Assembly (NCBI GenBank): GCA_944990035.1
Contig: CALYLX010000149.1
Location: 248,001-312,000 of the forward strand
Origin: Clitopilus passeckerianus
Lineage: Eukaryota > Basidiomycota > Agaricomycetes > Agaricales > Entolomataceae
DNA length: 64,000 nt
Direction of reading: 5' to 3'
Below, in pieces: positions 1-10,289 of the stretch (its first letter is position 1; the number at the start of each line of letters is the position of its first letter). The notes below the pieces were generated by a model, which was not told where the DNA came from, did no database searches, and saw nothing but the letters and a program-made list of their open reading frames with translations. A program made the translations under genes and the position numbers.

Positions 1-119
1 ATAAAAATATCAACATCGATCTGTTGCAAATCTTTTGACTCTCCGTCCTGTCTAAACTGTCAGGCAGAATGGAAGGTGCACACCATCTTGGGACCTCGAT
101 TACTGCCGAATTTTTCAGC

Positions 120-127
120 TATATAAG
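120..127 (+). promoter_or_regulatory. TATA box of terpene synthase 1
   Basis: The string TATATAAG lies 56 bases before the proposed ATG at 183. It supports 183, not the in-frame ATG at 69, as the start, because the ATG at 69 lies upstream of the TATA box. Confidence 0.6.
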
Positions 128-182
128 CGCCCCCCGAAGTCTATGTTCGAACAGCTTCCCCACCTCAGCCTACATTTACACC

Positions 183-1355
183 ATGTCTTTACTACCTCAA
201 TCTGAAGTATCTCAACCACAAGAGCCTAATCCTCTCTTGGAGCGTCAAAACTTTCAGTGCCGCTTTCCGTACCACAATCACATTGATAAAGACGACATAA
301 TCTCCAAAGGCCAGGCGTATCTCCTCGAGAGGTGGCCATTTCAATCAGAGAAGCAGAAGGAATTTTACCTCGCCTGTAACATAGAAGACTGGGGAACTTT
401 GCTTGCCTACGGCGCTCCCAGGGATCGCACAGAAATTTACGTTATTTGGGAGACATTCTACGTCCTCTTGGACGACGTTCTGGAAAACCTTCCTACCGCT
501 GAAGTGGGTGTCCTTTTTCATTTTCTATCAATCCCTACTCATACGCTCTGTAGATCCAGAACACGGTTTCCAGACTCAGCAATATCATCTCCATGAGGGC
601 TATCCCTGAAGACATGAACGCCATAGAAAGTTGTTTGGATGATATATGCCGCCAGATTAGAGCCGCATCTTCTACCGTGGATATCGACGGCTTTGCTGAG
701 TTAACCACCCAATTCTTCAAGACCACCTGCGAGCACATTGAGCATTCGGCGTCGAAGAAGGAGCGTAGGGAAAGCCTTGAACACGGGCTCGGCAAATATC
801 TTGACTATCGCATTGGCGATATTGCCGGATGGTATGTCCTTCCCTAACTGATGAAATCTCCGTGCTGAAGCGAAAACCTTTCGCAGGTGCTCCCTACTTG
901 GCCAGCTCTGGTGCAGAGGAGTCGTCCTTCCGCCTCACATCGCCTCCGACGAGGATTGTTACACCCTCCAGAAGATCAGCCTGATTCATGCCATTCTCAT
1001 CAACGACTTGATTTCCTATCGCAAAGAGATTCGGGCATTTGAGGAGAACCAACGACAGATGACGGCTGGCGGAAAGGAGGGCTCGGATGATTCTGAGAGG
1101 TACACGGTGTATAATTCCCTCACTGTATTCCTGGAGCACGACCAGATGAGTCCATCTGAGGCTCTTGATCATGTCAAAAAGACCATCTCTGGCTATGAGG
1201 ATCAGTTCTTGGGATTGTTGGAGAAGTTGAGAAACAGGTATGCAGGATCTGCAAAGGATTTGGATGTTGTTGAAGGACTGGGAATGGCGATGATGGATCT
1301 AATGAAAGGGAACGCGCACTGGTCGAATTATACTGCTAGGTACCATAAGGTTTAG
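183..1355 (+). CDS. Terpene synthase 1 (sesquiterpene synthase-like)
   Basis: Class I terpene cyclase, expected to ionise farnesyl diphosphate and cyclise it to a sesquiterpene in the cytosol. The model is three exons, 183..503, 554..831 and 887..1355, giving 355 residues, a usual length for fungal sesquiterpene synthases. The aspartate-rich metal motif is seen as LLDDVLEN near residues 92-99. The second metal motif (NSE) is seen as NDLISYRKE in exon 3. A C-terminal RY pair (ARYH) closes the protein, as is usual in the family. The start at 183 follows a TATA box and gives a 107-codon first exon, the same length as that inferred for the paralogue at 15982. The product cannot be predicted. No clear P450 or oxidoreductase partner lies beside it. 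Confidence 0.88.
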
Positions 1356-2502
1356 CACAAATATGTCATTGTCTATTCTCTACGACACGTCCTACTGTAA
1401 ACTAGCTACCTGGATACGAAAGAGGATAATACAAGGCGTGTAATATAAAGGATATAACGACCTCATGACACCTATCCACAAATACCGATTCAGAGCACGT
1501 ATCATACCCATTGCGACAACAAAATCAAAAATAGTTTGTAGCGCAGCGCGCTCAGGCTATATCGAAGTACGCCCGGTGTATCATGGAAACATCCTGCCAT
1601 AGCTGGAGAAACGGAAGGCCAAAGGGGTCCAGGTTGATGTAATCCGGCAGTTGACCTCGACGACTCGCAGACGAGCTTGACCTCTCGGTGGGGAGGCGCA
1701 AGGTGCGGAAGGGCCCTCAGGCTTCGGCTAAACGCCAGTCCAGCCTCTCCTCCCGGATATCAGTCATCATCTGCAACTCCCCCTTCGTCTTGCCCAATCT
1801 GAATCTGACACATTTCCAGAAAGAGGTCTAAGATCTGGGGGCGGGAATGTTGGCGTGCGATGGGGGCTCAGGAACATTTTTCTCCCACAACCAACCCACA
1901 ACTGGAGGTTTGAGAAGCTCGACGCGTTAGGTGGGCGTTCCGGGGAAAAGGAACGGAGGGCGAGGGGATGCTGGTGGCGGAAATCTCCTGGAACAGGGAC
2001 GGGTGTACGGAATGGAAAGCTGGATGCGTCGTTGAAAGGGAAGAGGGGAGGGTGAGGTTAACGGTGGAGATCTTCTGAGTGCCAGCCTCGCACAAATCAA
2101 GCCCTGGGATAAAGCAGATGCCATGGGGGTTATCCAGCACCATCTGGGAAAGCTGGCCCCCGCTCCCCGTCTTCGCCTTGAAACGGATGGGCAGTGGGGA
2201 TGTGGCCAATCGACTACTGGACGAGGGTGTTGGCGACAACGCGGGGGTTGACTTCCATATCTGGATCCGATTCGGTTCTGCTAAAGCAATGCAGGCGTAC
2301 TTGCGGTAGGAACATGTTGCAATGTGTATCGTGCGGATAGAGGGATCTCTGGCGCTTTTGCTGACGGCCGAATCTTTCCTTCTCATTCTCCATTTCCCGT
2401 TTCCCCTCCCCTCCTTCTTATCATCTACATAGTAACCTCCTTCTCCAATTCTTCTATCGGTGGTACTACCCAACCGAATGCCTCCAGCCTTCTCGTGTTG
2501 AG
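1356..2502. other. Gene-free stretch
   Basis: No reading frame here shows recognisable domains or a convincing exon chain. The longest open frame (1868-2569, minus) is low in complexity and overlaps the edge of a degenerate repeat. Confidence 0.5.
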
Positions 2503-2826
2503 AAATTCCCTCACACAGATCATGCCCAGCGCGCAACCGAGGGCATAACGCAGGGACAAATGAGGTCAAGTCCTCGCGTGAATTCCACTACACCTCGCAA
2601 TGCAGAGGCACTGAGACGAGAGGCAGGAAGGCTGAGTGCTCAAGCTCAAGGAAGGGTGCGACGTCGAGAGGCTCCAACCGGGAAAGATACGAGGGGAGAT
2701 TGGGTTTATGGCAGAATTCAGGGTTGTGACGAGGATGTCGGCCAGCTAGCGTCAAGTTCATTATGCAGAATCTTGCAAAGGTATATTCTTCCTGGTAGTT
2801 GTGATGGTAGGATCTTCGCGCTTACA
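2503..2826 (+). repeat. Degenerate dispersed repeat, copy 1
   Basis: This stretch aligns by eye with 4334-4787 over its whole length, with many substitutions. Shared strings include AACGCAGGGACAAAT, GAAAGATACGAGGGGA, CCAGCTAGCGTCAAG and ATATTCTTCCTGGTA. It has no convincing open frame, so it is probably an old non-autonomous element or a duplicated piece of one. Copy 1 lacks about 125 bases present in copy 2 (4569-4693). Confidence 0.75.
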
Positions 2827-3677
2827 TTGCGCCGGGAGGGAAAGGTAAAGGGTAGAGAGCTTTTAAGAGCAAGGTGAGATTGTGAATACCAAATTTCTTG
2901 GCTGAGTAGGATGCAGGGAGGCCTAGAGGGATGGTTTCGGAGGTTGTAGTATAAGCCAGCCTGAATATTGGGGAATAAATTAGAAGCTCTTTGGCGGAGA
3001 GAAGTGGGAAGAAATGCACCGGTGCTTTGAACCTCCCAATCTGTGGGGCGCCACGCCTGTCGGTGTATGTTGGGATATCACCGTGTAAGTTTGAGGTTCA
3101 CGGAAGGCGAAACTTTGAAGCTGAAGCTGAAGGTGTGTCCAGCGTGTTGCTGAGAGGCCGGGAGCGGGTCGAGTGCGTGAGCCTCAATGTGACCTCATAT
3201 GCTGACGAAGCATAGAGTTGCGGCCACCTGAAGCTGGTCGTGCATTCAGCCCAAGTTCGTAGTTGGAGGGCCAGTTGCTCGTACTCAGAGTCGAAGTGGA
3301 TCATGGTGAGAGGCAAGAGTGATGCCCCATTTTCAGCGTTCGCTCAAACAATCATCAGCACCACCACCAGTGACCATGACTCTTGCACTCAACACCCTGG
3401 CAGGTTCAGATCAGAACCATGACGTTGAACACCACCCCAGTTCCATTCAGTAATAAAGGCTTGTTCTTGACACTCAATGATCAACTTGGTTGTACATTCC
3501 CATTGACTCCTTTCGGTATAAATGTAGTACAAAGGGTATCTGCGTTCCAATGTATCAAACACCTCAATCGCCGAGACCTTAAATTTCCGTGCGAAAAATT
3601 CCAGCATCTGGCCTAGACGAAACACTATAAGTCAAAAAAACCCTGTATAGCGTATTGACGAAGCATACCTTCTTAGC
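2827..3677. other. Gene-free stretch 3' of the secreted peptide gene
   Basis: No supported gene. It lies between the first repeat copy and the 3' end of the minus-strand secreted peptide gene. Confidence 0.45.
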
Positions 3678-3878
3678 CTAAGGGTCGGTGGTGCAGCAGC
3701 GGCTCCTGGAGTCTGCGCACCCATAGTCCCAAAATTTGCTTTGGTATCCAGGAGGGCATTCCTGGCCTGGTACGGCGCAGAAGCCATTTGCGAAAGATTG
3801 ACACTTCACTGCCTGAGCGCGAGCGCTAACAGCGATGGCAGCAGCGAACAGAGTAAAGGTGATAGAGAGAAGCTTCAT
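3678..3878 (-). CDS. Small secreted six-cysteine peptide, beta-defensin-like spacing
   Basis: An uninterrupted 66-residue ORF. Residues 1 to about 20 form a classical signal peptide: a Lys after Met, then a hydrophobic core ending in an Ala-rich region. The mature part of about 45 residues has six cysteines spaced C-x7-C-x6-C-x12-C-x6-CC. Ending in a CC pair, with single cysteines before it, resembles the arrangement of animal beta- and big defensins and differs from the CS-alpha-beta fungal defensins. That is a spacing resemblance only; homology is not shown. The protein should be exported and disulfide-bonded. A TATA box lies 83 bases upstream and the leader is pyrimidine-rich, as in highly expressed fungal genes. 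It could equally be an effector or a structural secreted peptide. Confidence 0.72.
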   Translation of the reverse strand: MKLLSITFTLFAAAIAVSARAQAVKCQSFANGFCAVPGQECPPGYQSKFWDYGCADSRSRCCTTDP

Positions 3879-3960
3879 GAGATTCCGTGGAGTGGTTTGC
3901 GAGTCGATGGTCGCAGTTTTGAGAGAGGGGGAGAGAAAATGATAGAGGGAAGGAAGAGGA

Positions 3961-3968
3961 TTTTATAT
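3961..3968 (-). promoter_or_regulatory. TATA box of the secreted peptide gene
   Basis: On the minus strand the string ATATAAAA lies about 83 bases before the ATG at 3878, followed by a long CT-rich leader. Confidence 0.6.
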
Positions 3969-4333
3969 GGAAAGGTGTCAAAGGACCCTTGGCGTGTCCC
4001 GAATAACAAGTCAAATTGCTCCAGACTTGTTCTCGAAGGACGTCTATCTCGGCTTAGGAGACCATGGAACAGCTTCATCCCGTCGGAACACCAAGTCTAA
4101 ATTTGAAGTCGCCTATATTCATCAAAGAACAAGTATAGAGTCAGTACTTCGGAGAGGAAAGGAAAGAGAGAAATACTTGCCACAGGCAAGAGCAGACATT
4201 TCGAAGGGGAGGTAGAACCGAGATGGATGGAGAAAGGGAGGTCTGCATTCCACCACACGCGCCTACCATTCCAAATGTCTGCCGATAATCGGGGAAGTCC
4301 CACCCCTCGGGGCAGGCTGGATTGTGCTATTTC

Positions 4334-4787
4334 AAATTCCCTAGCAGAGAGCATGCCTGGCTCCAGTCGAAGGCGTAACGCAGGGACAAATAATGTCAAG
4401 TCCTCGCGCGAATTCCACTGCAACTCTCGATGCAAAGGTATGGAGGCGAGAGGCAGTGGGAGCAGAGTGCTCAATCTCAGGGAAGGGGTGTGACGTTGAG
4501 AGGCTTCGGCTGGGAAAGATACGAGGGGACGCTGGGTCCATGGCAAAATTCTGGGTGTGGCGAGGATGAAAGTGGGGAAGAGAGGATTCGGATTCCACAA
4601 GTGACGAAGTCACGAAAATGGATCCCGAAGGGGCTGGTATCCGGATGCTCGACGGGACGAGCCTCACCAACCTATGCTCCAGGTGGTGCTGCCTCAGCCA
4701 GCTAGCGTCAAGCTCATACTGTAGAATCTTGCACAGGCATATTCTTCCTGGTACTCGAAATGGTGGGATCTTCGTACTTGAGTCTTT
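4334..4787 (+). repeat. Degenerate dispersed repeat, copy 2
   Basis: Second copy of the element at 2503-2826, in the same orientation. It carries about 125 extra bases at 4569-4693, between the shared strings GAGGATG and CAGCCAGCTAGCG. The ORFs in this stretch are short and not conserved between copies, so it does not look coding. Confidence 0.75.
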
Positions 4788-6316
4788 GGCTTCATCGACA
4801 TCGTCCCTCTACCCTCTCCCGTATCTCTCCCTTACTTCTCATCGTCTACCTTCCACTCTCCGCCTCTCCTCCTCTTCTTCGCGGTGCCAATCAGCCCCAA
4901 CCTCCCAACCACTTTGACCGAATCTCCATAAACGATAGCCGAGTCATCGACATGATGCGGGGGTGAAACGAAGGACGACGGGTTGTCCTAATATAACATT
5001 TACGTCTTCATTTGTGCCTACCTTGCACAAATTAGCACCGATGCAGGTATACAGCGCGAATAGGATTGAGGGTGAAAGGAGGTTATTGGGTTGGGACAAG
5101 GATGTCGGCCCTGGTGAGGAGGACCGCTATGGCCTCTTGCGGTTGCTCGATTGGTGACGACGACGCCAGAGGGAAAAACAGGGAGGCGGTAGGAGCCACT
5201 TTATCGCGGCGATGAATTGACGCCATGAACGACTTCCGAGGGTAAATCGTAATACCACTAACCGAGATCAACAAGATCTATAGCTGGCAAGTTCGTAAGT
5301 AACGGAAAGCAGCCTCACAAGAGGAGCGACACATACCTGTCTCATATCTTAGTCAAGGCCATTAAGACTCAGAGGGGATGGCAAAGCGCAGCGAATCTAA
5401 GCGTTCGCGGTGTGGTAGAACGACTTGCTGGGTTCCACATCGGAAGATAACTCTTCTCTCCCTTCCCAGACTTCTGCTTGGTACCTTGAGCGGGTATCTG
5501 CGCCCTCACTGGGCCCCAGAGCTTCGATTCACAGGAAGGTCCTCGATGCATGCGTATGCGTGTATAACTAGGAGTCGGAGAGTGCGTGAAAGGGTGCAGG
5601 TGAGGGCCTGGAGTTACGTCGTAAGGCGGCGACCCCCTCGGGTTGGCTATGGACATCTGGACATCGAGTCAGCTTGATGTACATAAAGACGGAGGGATTG
5701 GGACGGAATGACACCCACATAAATACCCAAAGATGTTCTTGGGCAAATTTTCCTTCGCCATCTCCATCAAACTAGGGGGATTTACTGCAATTTCTTCCGC
5801 TCCTGGAGCTTGTATATTGCCGACAGCGTTGAAAAATCTGCACCAAGTAGGTAGCCGTCGTGGTCAATTCATGGTATCAGCAGTTACGGTTAGGGTTTGG
5901 GCTCCTGCTGCTGGCGAACGCAGGCCTCATTGGGTAAGCCATTCAGGTCGGAGGTTATGGGTGGCACATCCTAGTACTGCGCCCCACGTAGCCCCTTGCT
6001 TGTGCGAATCATCGTTCTCCGGAGGGCTTGCGGCAATTGGAATGGAACCATAAAATGGGAGAAATTTAGGCCAGTTTTGGCGCCAGAATCGTAGCCAAAA
6101 TGCACGTGACCTACCACATGACTGGGCTTTACTGGTAAGTTACCGGTTAAAAGACCGGGCCTCAGAGCATCTACTACAGTCGAGTCACTTGTGCCGGTGA
6201 GAAGGGTAGGATTCAGCTGTTATTGTGGGTCCAACTTGGCACGCTCACCGCTCTTTCAATGGGCTCATATCTCACTACTAGGAATAGCCCGGAAACCCAA
6301 GGCAGGGCTAACATAT
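4788..6316. other. Gene-free stretch upstream of the F-box gene
   Basis: Nothing convincing is coded here. A pyrimidine-rich run at about 4795-4880 is the only notable texture. Confidence 0.45.
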
Positions 6317-7925
6317 ATGCCTCAGCTACCCCCAATCCACCCAGTAGAGGACGTAGCTTGGAGATCCGACTACCTCCTTACACTGCAGGATCGAACGGAA
6401 TTGGATGATCTCTACGCTCAGTGTATGCTCTGCTCCGACGAGGCACAACTTGGTGATCTTGAAACGCGACTATCACGACTCAAATCAGCGCTAGCCTCAT
6501 ATAAGAAACTCCCACTCGAGATCCTCTCGTCCATTTTCTCACTCTCCCGCTCACCTTCCGTATACTGGATACCAGGTGGTGTGGAACACGACTTCCCCTG
6601 TTATCCTGAGCATGTCTGCTCTCTTTGGAGACAAATTGCCCTTTCGACACCCACCCTCTACGAAACTGTGTCCATTGACTATTCCGACTATGAGTCCGAC
6701 ACTCCAGGGGGGCTTTTAACCCTCAATGAAATGACTATATATGCATGCGATATTGTTGCTCGTGGGGCTCGAAAACTCTTTATTGAATTTTCTCGCCTTG
6801 AGTCCGCACCAAGTCAGGACGTCTTGAGACAGCTACTCACACCCCGACCACGACTGGAGAAGCTCATATTGCGTCACTCAAATTCAGATACAGGGATTGT
6901 CAATCGAACGCTTTCTCTCTTGGCGTCCATGCCTTCGACCCTCAAACACCTCACTATCGACTTCTGCAACGCAAACGACATCCGGTACACACCTGAGTTC
7001 CTTACTTCTTCCCGTGAAGTTCCTATTTCTTCATCTTATCCATCCTAACCTGACGCTTGACGACAGATTTTGCATCTGATACCCCCTGGAAGACTTTGCA
7101 GTATTTATCCCTGAGCGGCACTGTCCTTGCATTGTCTCCCGCGACGGTTCAGCTCTTATTTTCGAAGTGTCCCCAGCTTCGGACATGCAAGCTCAGATTG
7201 AGCGGCTCGGAACCATCTCCTGAATCTTCCATACACCTTACCACCCCAAACATACTTCTTGAGAAACTCAAACACCTCGAACTGTCTCTATTAGCCGGCT
7301 GGTGGCCACATCCAGACCAATTTGGCTCGCTTTTGTCGTCTTTCACGTTGCCTAGCCTAGAGAGAGTTATCATTACTGGACGCACCAACACTCTCGTAAA
7401 AGCCAAAGACCTATGCGATCTCTTCGACCGGTCCCGTTGCAAACTCAAGCAATTCCAATTCTTCATCTCCTCTCTCTCGGAACAGGATCTCCAGCTTTTA
7501 CTCCGATCCAAATCCTTCTCAACTCTGAAAAAACTCTTCTTGACGACTTCGCCGATATATCCCAGCGTCTTGAGGGAAATTGCCTCAGGCGAACTTCTTC
7601 CCAGGTTGACATATCTGAAGGGTGTAATTCGTCCTAATGCGGAGTCCGTCGAAGCTCTCTATCATGCGGCTAGAGCTAGGAAAGGCACACAGGCCCAGGG
7701 TGTCACGGAACTCAAAACACTGGACTTCCTCTGTGGAATATACGACAACGTACTTCCCGATCCTCCTCTACCTTCCATTCCACCGGATCTGGCCGAGATG
7801 TACGACCTTGCGGGCGGTTGGTTCAGGTTCGAGTGTCGTAAGTTCTTTAGTGTTGTTATACATGATTTTGGGGTGTTAATCCGATTTCCCTTCTGCTAGT
7901 CTTCCCACATGATGAAGCTATTTAA
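6317..7925 (+). CDS. F-box-like domain protein
   Basis: Exons 6317..7013, 7067..7837 and 7900..7925 give 497 residues. A heptad-like helical stretch (residues about 25-60) precedes an F-box-like motif LPLEILSSIF near residue 65. A segment VCSLWRQIALSTPTLYE follows, which is the usual continuation in the large basidiomycete F-box families. The rest has irregular leucine-rich segments (for example KLILRHSNSD and TLQYLSLSG) that suggest a degenerate LRR solenoid for substrate binding. It is expected to link a substrate to Skp1 in an SCF ubiquitin ligase. In these fungi such genes are many and fast-evolving, so the target cannot be inferred. The last exon is short and its donor (GTAAGT) is strong. 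An upstream in-frame start at 6191 is possible but less likely. Confidence 0.78.
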
Positions 7926-8156
7926 CTACTCGCGAGTATGGCTAGCTCGGTGAGGCATGTAGCTAGTGTGTAATATGGTAGCGGTAAAGATGGTGGCTGC
8001 AGCACATGAAATGATGATGGCATTTTCATTCTTCGAAACGTGCCGTATTCTCTTTTTTGAGATGACGCCTTGATTGTACGGTCTGGCTTTCCTCGTAGGC
8101 GCTCAGAGACACTTCTGACGGATTCCGACCAGTCTAACGTTCGTCATGTGAGAGGA

Positions 8157-8179
8157 ACGAACCTTCACGTAAGGTTCGT
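8157..8179. repeat. Perfect 9-bp inverted repeat (hairpin)
   Basis: ACGAACCTT and AAGGTTCGT are perfect reverse complements separated by five bases. It lies in the spacer before the methyltransferase fragment. It could be a protein-binding palindrome or chance. Confidence 0.5.
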
Positions 8180-8250
8180 ACCTTTAGAGCATATATACCC
8201 AATGAAACCATGCTGCCCGCCTTGAGGTCAAAAACGGCTTCATTAACGCC

Positions 8251-8463
8251 GTGACGCTCAAGCTGATCAGGATAATCTGCATCCTCCTCACCTGTACGTT
8301 GTTCATGGCGGCATCAGCGTGGATGGCAGCATTCGTCAAAATTTCAAAGGAAGATAGACTTTTGAAGGAGATATTTGGGCAAGAATGGGACGAGTACGCA
8401 GAACGGGTCCCGTACGTTATCATACCTGGTCTGATTTCGCTCAATAAATTATGGCTGGGTTGA
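8251..8463 (+). pseudogene. Fragment of isoprenylcysteine methyltransferase-like gene
   Basis: The frame starts after an in-frame stop at about 8224. It carries a hydrophobic segment and then a tail, EDRLLKEIFGQEWDEYAERV followed by PYVIIPGLI. This matches the C-terminal end of the ICMT/PEMT-like membrane methyltransferase family, where the last helix leads into E-x-L-L-x-x-x-F-G-x-x-Y/W-x-x-Y. The family's upstream membrane helices and its SAM-binding H-P-x-Y region are not found in the preceding 300 bases. I therefore read this as a 5'-truncated remnant; an unrecognised distant upstream exon is the alternative. The same 13-base string occurs on both sides (8139 and 8586). Confidence 0.6.
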
Positions 8464-8876
8464 GATCATTTGAATCTAGCAAATTAGATGGCTCGGTGGC
8501 GTTGGTCTTTGCGAAGAATGAATTTCGCTTATAGCCTGCTAGTTTATGTCTGCACTTACAACGCCGTATTTCAATTACTTTTGATGTTCGTCATGTGAAC
8601 CGTCTCCCCTTCATGACCCTCATTTCGGGACCTTTCTTTCTTTGCCGCAATACCGGTATACCCTAGTAGTGCGTCAACACGAGATCAATGACAGTTGACA
8701 AACCTCCGTTGCGTCAGCGTGCGTCGGTCCATTTTGGCCGGTACTGAATGTCTTTTCCCCCAATCATGATCGCTGAGATAAAAGCCTTCAGGCTGCTCGA
8801 GATTGATGCCCGAGGTTAGGCTCTCTTCTCTTCCACCATCACAGCTACGACCAAAGCGCATTGCCCAACCCATCAA

Positions 8877-9732
8877 ATGGAAATCCGTGCAGCAATGAGG
8901 CCCGTTTTTGATATCTGCTTTGCGATGACTGTGGCATTCATACCTACCTTCCGAGAAGTCATTAAACAGCCAACTCTTCTACTACACCCTCGACAGATTT
9001 CTCACATATTCATGGCACAACTCTGGATTCCCTTCGGTGATGGCACGGATGAGCACTCGCGTGGTTGCAAGCAAGCACTGATCACGCCCAATGCCTATGG
9101 AACGGTTCTTGACATCGGAGCTGGTAAGAAATTTCCTTAGGTTCTGTTTCTCCACCCGAGTCGCTTAAAAGTAGTGGAAAGGCCATGGTCATACTGCGAA
9201 CTACTTTGCGGCGGGCAGAGTCACGAGATACATTGCGTTAGAGCCAAACGTCAACATGCACCCCCTTTTGCGTGCTAGGGCCAACGCAGTCGGTTTTAAC
9301 GAAGAAGATGGCACATTGCTTATCCTCTCAAATGGCCTAGAGGACATCGACAGCATTAACTCCTCAATTGGATCGGAAGGTGTTGACACCATTGTCGCAG
9401 CCCAGGTGCTCTGTTCCATCCCAGCTCCTCAGCAAACGATGAAGGCAACAGTTGAAAAAATGCTCAATCCTGGCGGCCAGTTCCTTTTCTACGAACATGT
9501 CCTGAGCAGGCATTCTGATGTTCAGTGGTGGCAAAAATTATGGACCCCCATTTTTTCAATATTCTTTGATGGGTGCAACTTGGATCGGCCTACAGACCTG
9601 TGGTTACGGGAGATGACGAATGAGCAGGATAATGGAAGCATGTGGGCGGATGCGAAGATTTGGGAAAAGGAAGGGGAGCAAGAGAAACATCTGTTTGAGC
9701 ACATGGTTGGCAGGCTCGTGAAGCATCCTTAA
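8877..9732 (+). CDS. SAM-dependent methyltransferase
   Basis: Exons 8877..9123 and 9182..9732 give 265 residues. The single intron falls inside SAM-binding motif I; joining the exons gives VLDIGAGHGHT, the expected G-x-G-x-G loop. Further family marks are the acidic end of beta-2 (IALEPN), DTIVAAQVLCSI (motif II region) and NPGGQFLFYEHVLS (motif III region). The C-terminal W-W-Q-K-L-W-T-P and the cysteine-containing DGCNLDRPT segment resemble the METTL7/TMT1-like group. An N-terminal hydrophobic stretch may anchor it to a membrane. Substrate unknown: thiols and small hydrophobic molecules are known for relatives. It sits just after the broken ICMT-like fragment, and a role with the nearby terpene synthases is only a guess. 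Confidence 0.85.
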
Positions 9733-10289
9733 TCGATAAATCTTCTTGTGTTCTACAAATTTCACCTATCAATTTATCTACCGGAGGCTACAAAGTTTAA
9801 TGCAGGGGTTGCCCGTTTACCTGTAACGAATGGGCTTGAAGCGTGAAGGGGGAGAACGGTGTCGCAGTCCCATGATCAAATGCTTCCCATACATCCGTGC
9901 TTCCCGATTCTTGTGCAATCAAGACCGCCGATGACGACAACCTCAGGTGCAAAGAGCTGACAAACTACCTGCTCTTCATGGGCTTACTTAGTGTATATTC
10001 CTCAAGGCCTCACCCGTCGCGTATCCCTGATTACAGACTGTGCCCAGTTTACCGTAGTAAACCTTCGACTGTACCTTCACGGTTTGAGTCTGATCAAGAA
10101 ATACTGATATGGAAGGTGTATCTCTCGAATAGACTATTTATGATTCGGATTGAAAGGGCTACTTATAAACGAGTTTGTAACTGGGATACTGAGGATAAAG
10201 CACGTATGCTCTCTTCGTTCAGCGTCAATCAACCTCATGATTACTTGAAAGTTGTGTTCAACTCCTGGTCCCTGCACAGATGAGATCAG
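9733..10289. other. Spacer with an unsupported ORF
   Basis: An open frame at 9897-10283 (128 codons) shows no recognised domain and no splice context. I see no supported gene here. Confidence 0.4.

Noticed and set aside
1868..2569. 233-codon minus-strand open frame
   Set aside because: Low-complexity Ser/Pro/Arg content, no motif, overlaps the edge of the degenerate repeat, and its counterpart is not open in the second repeat copy.
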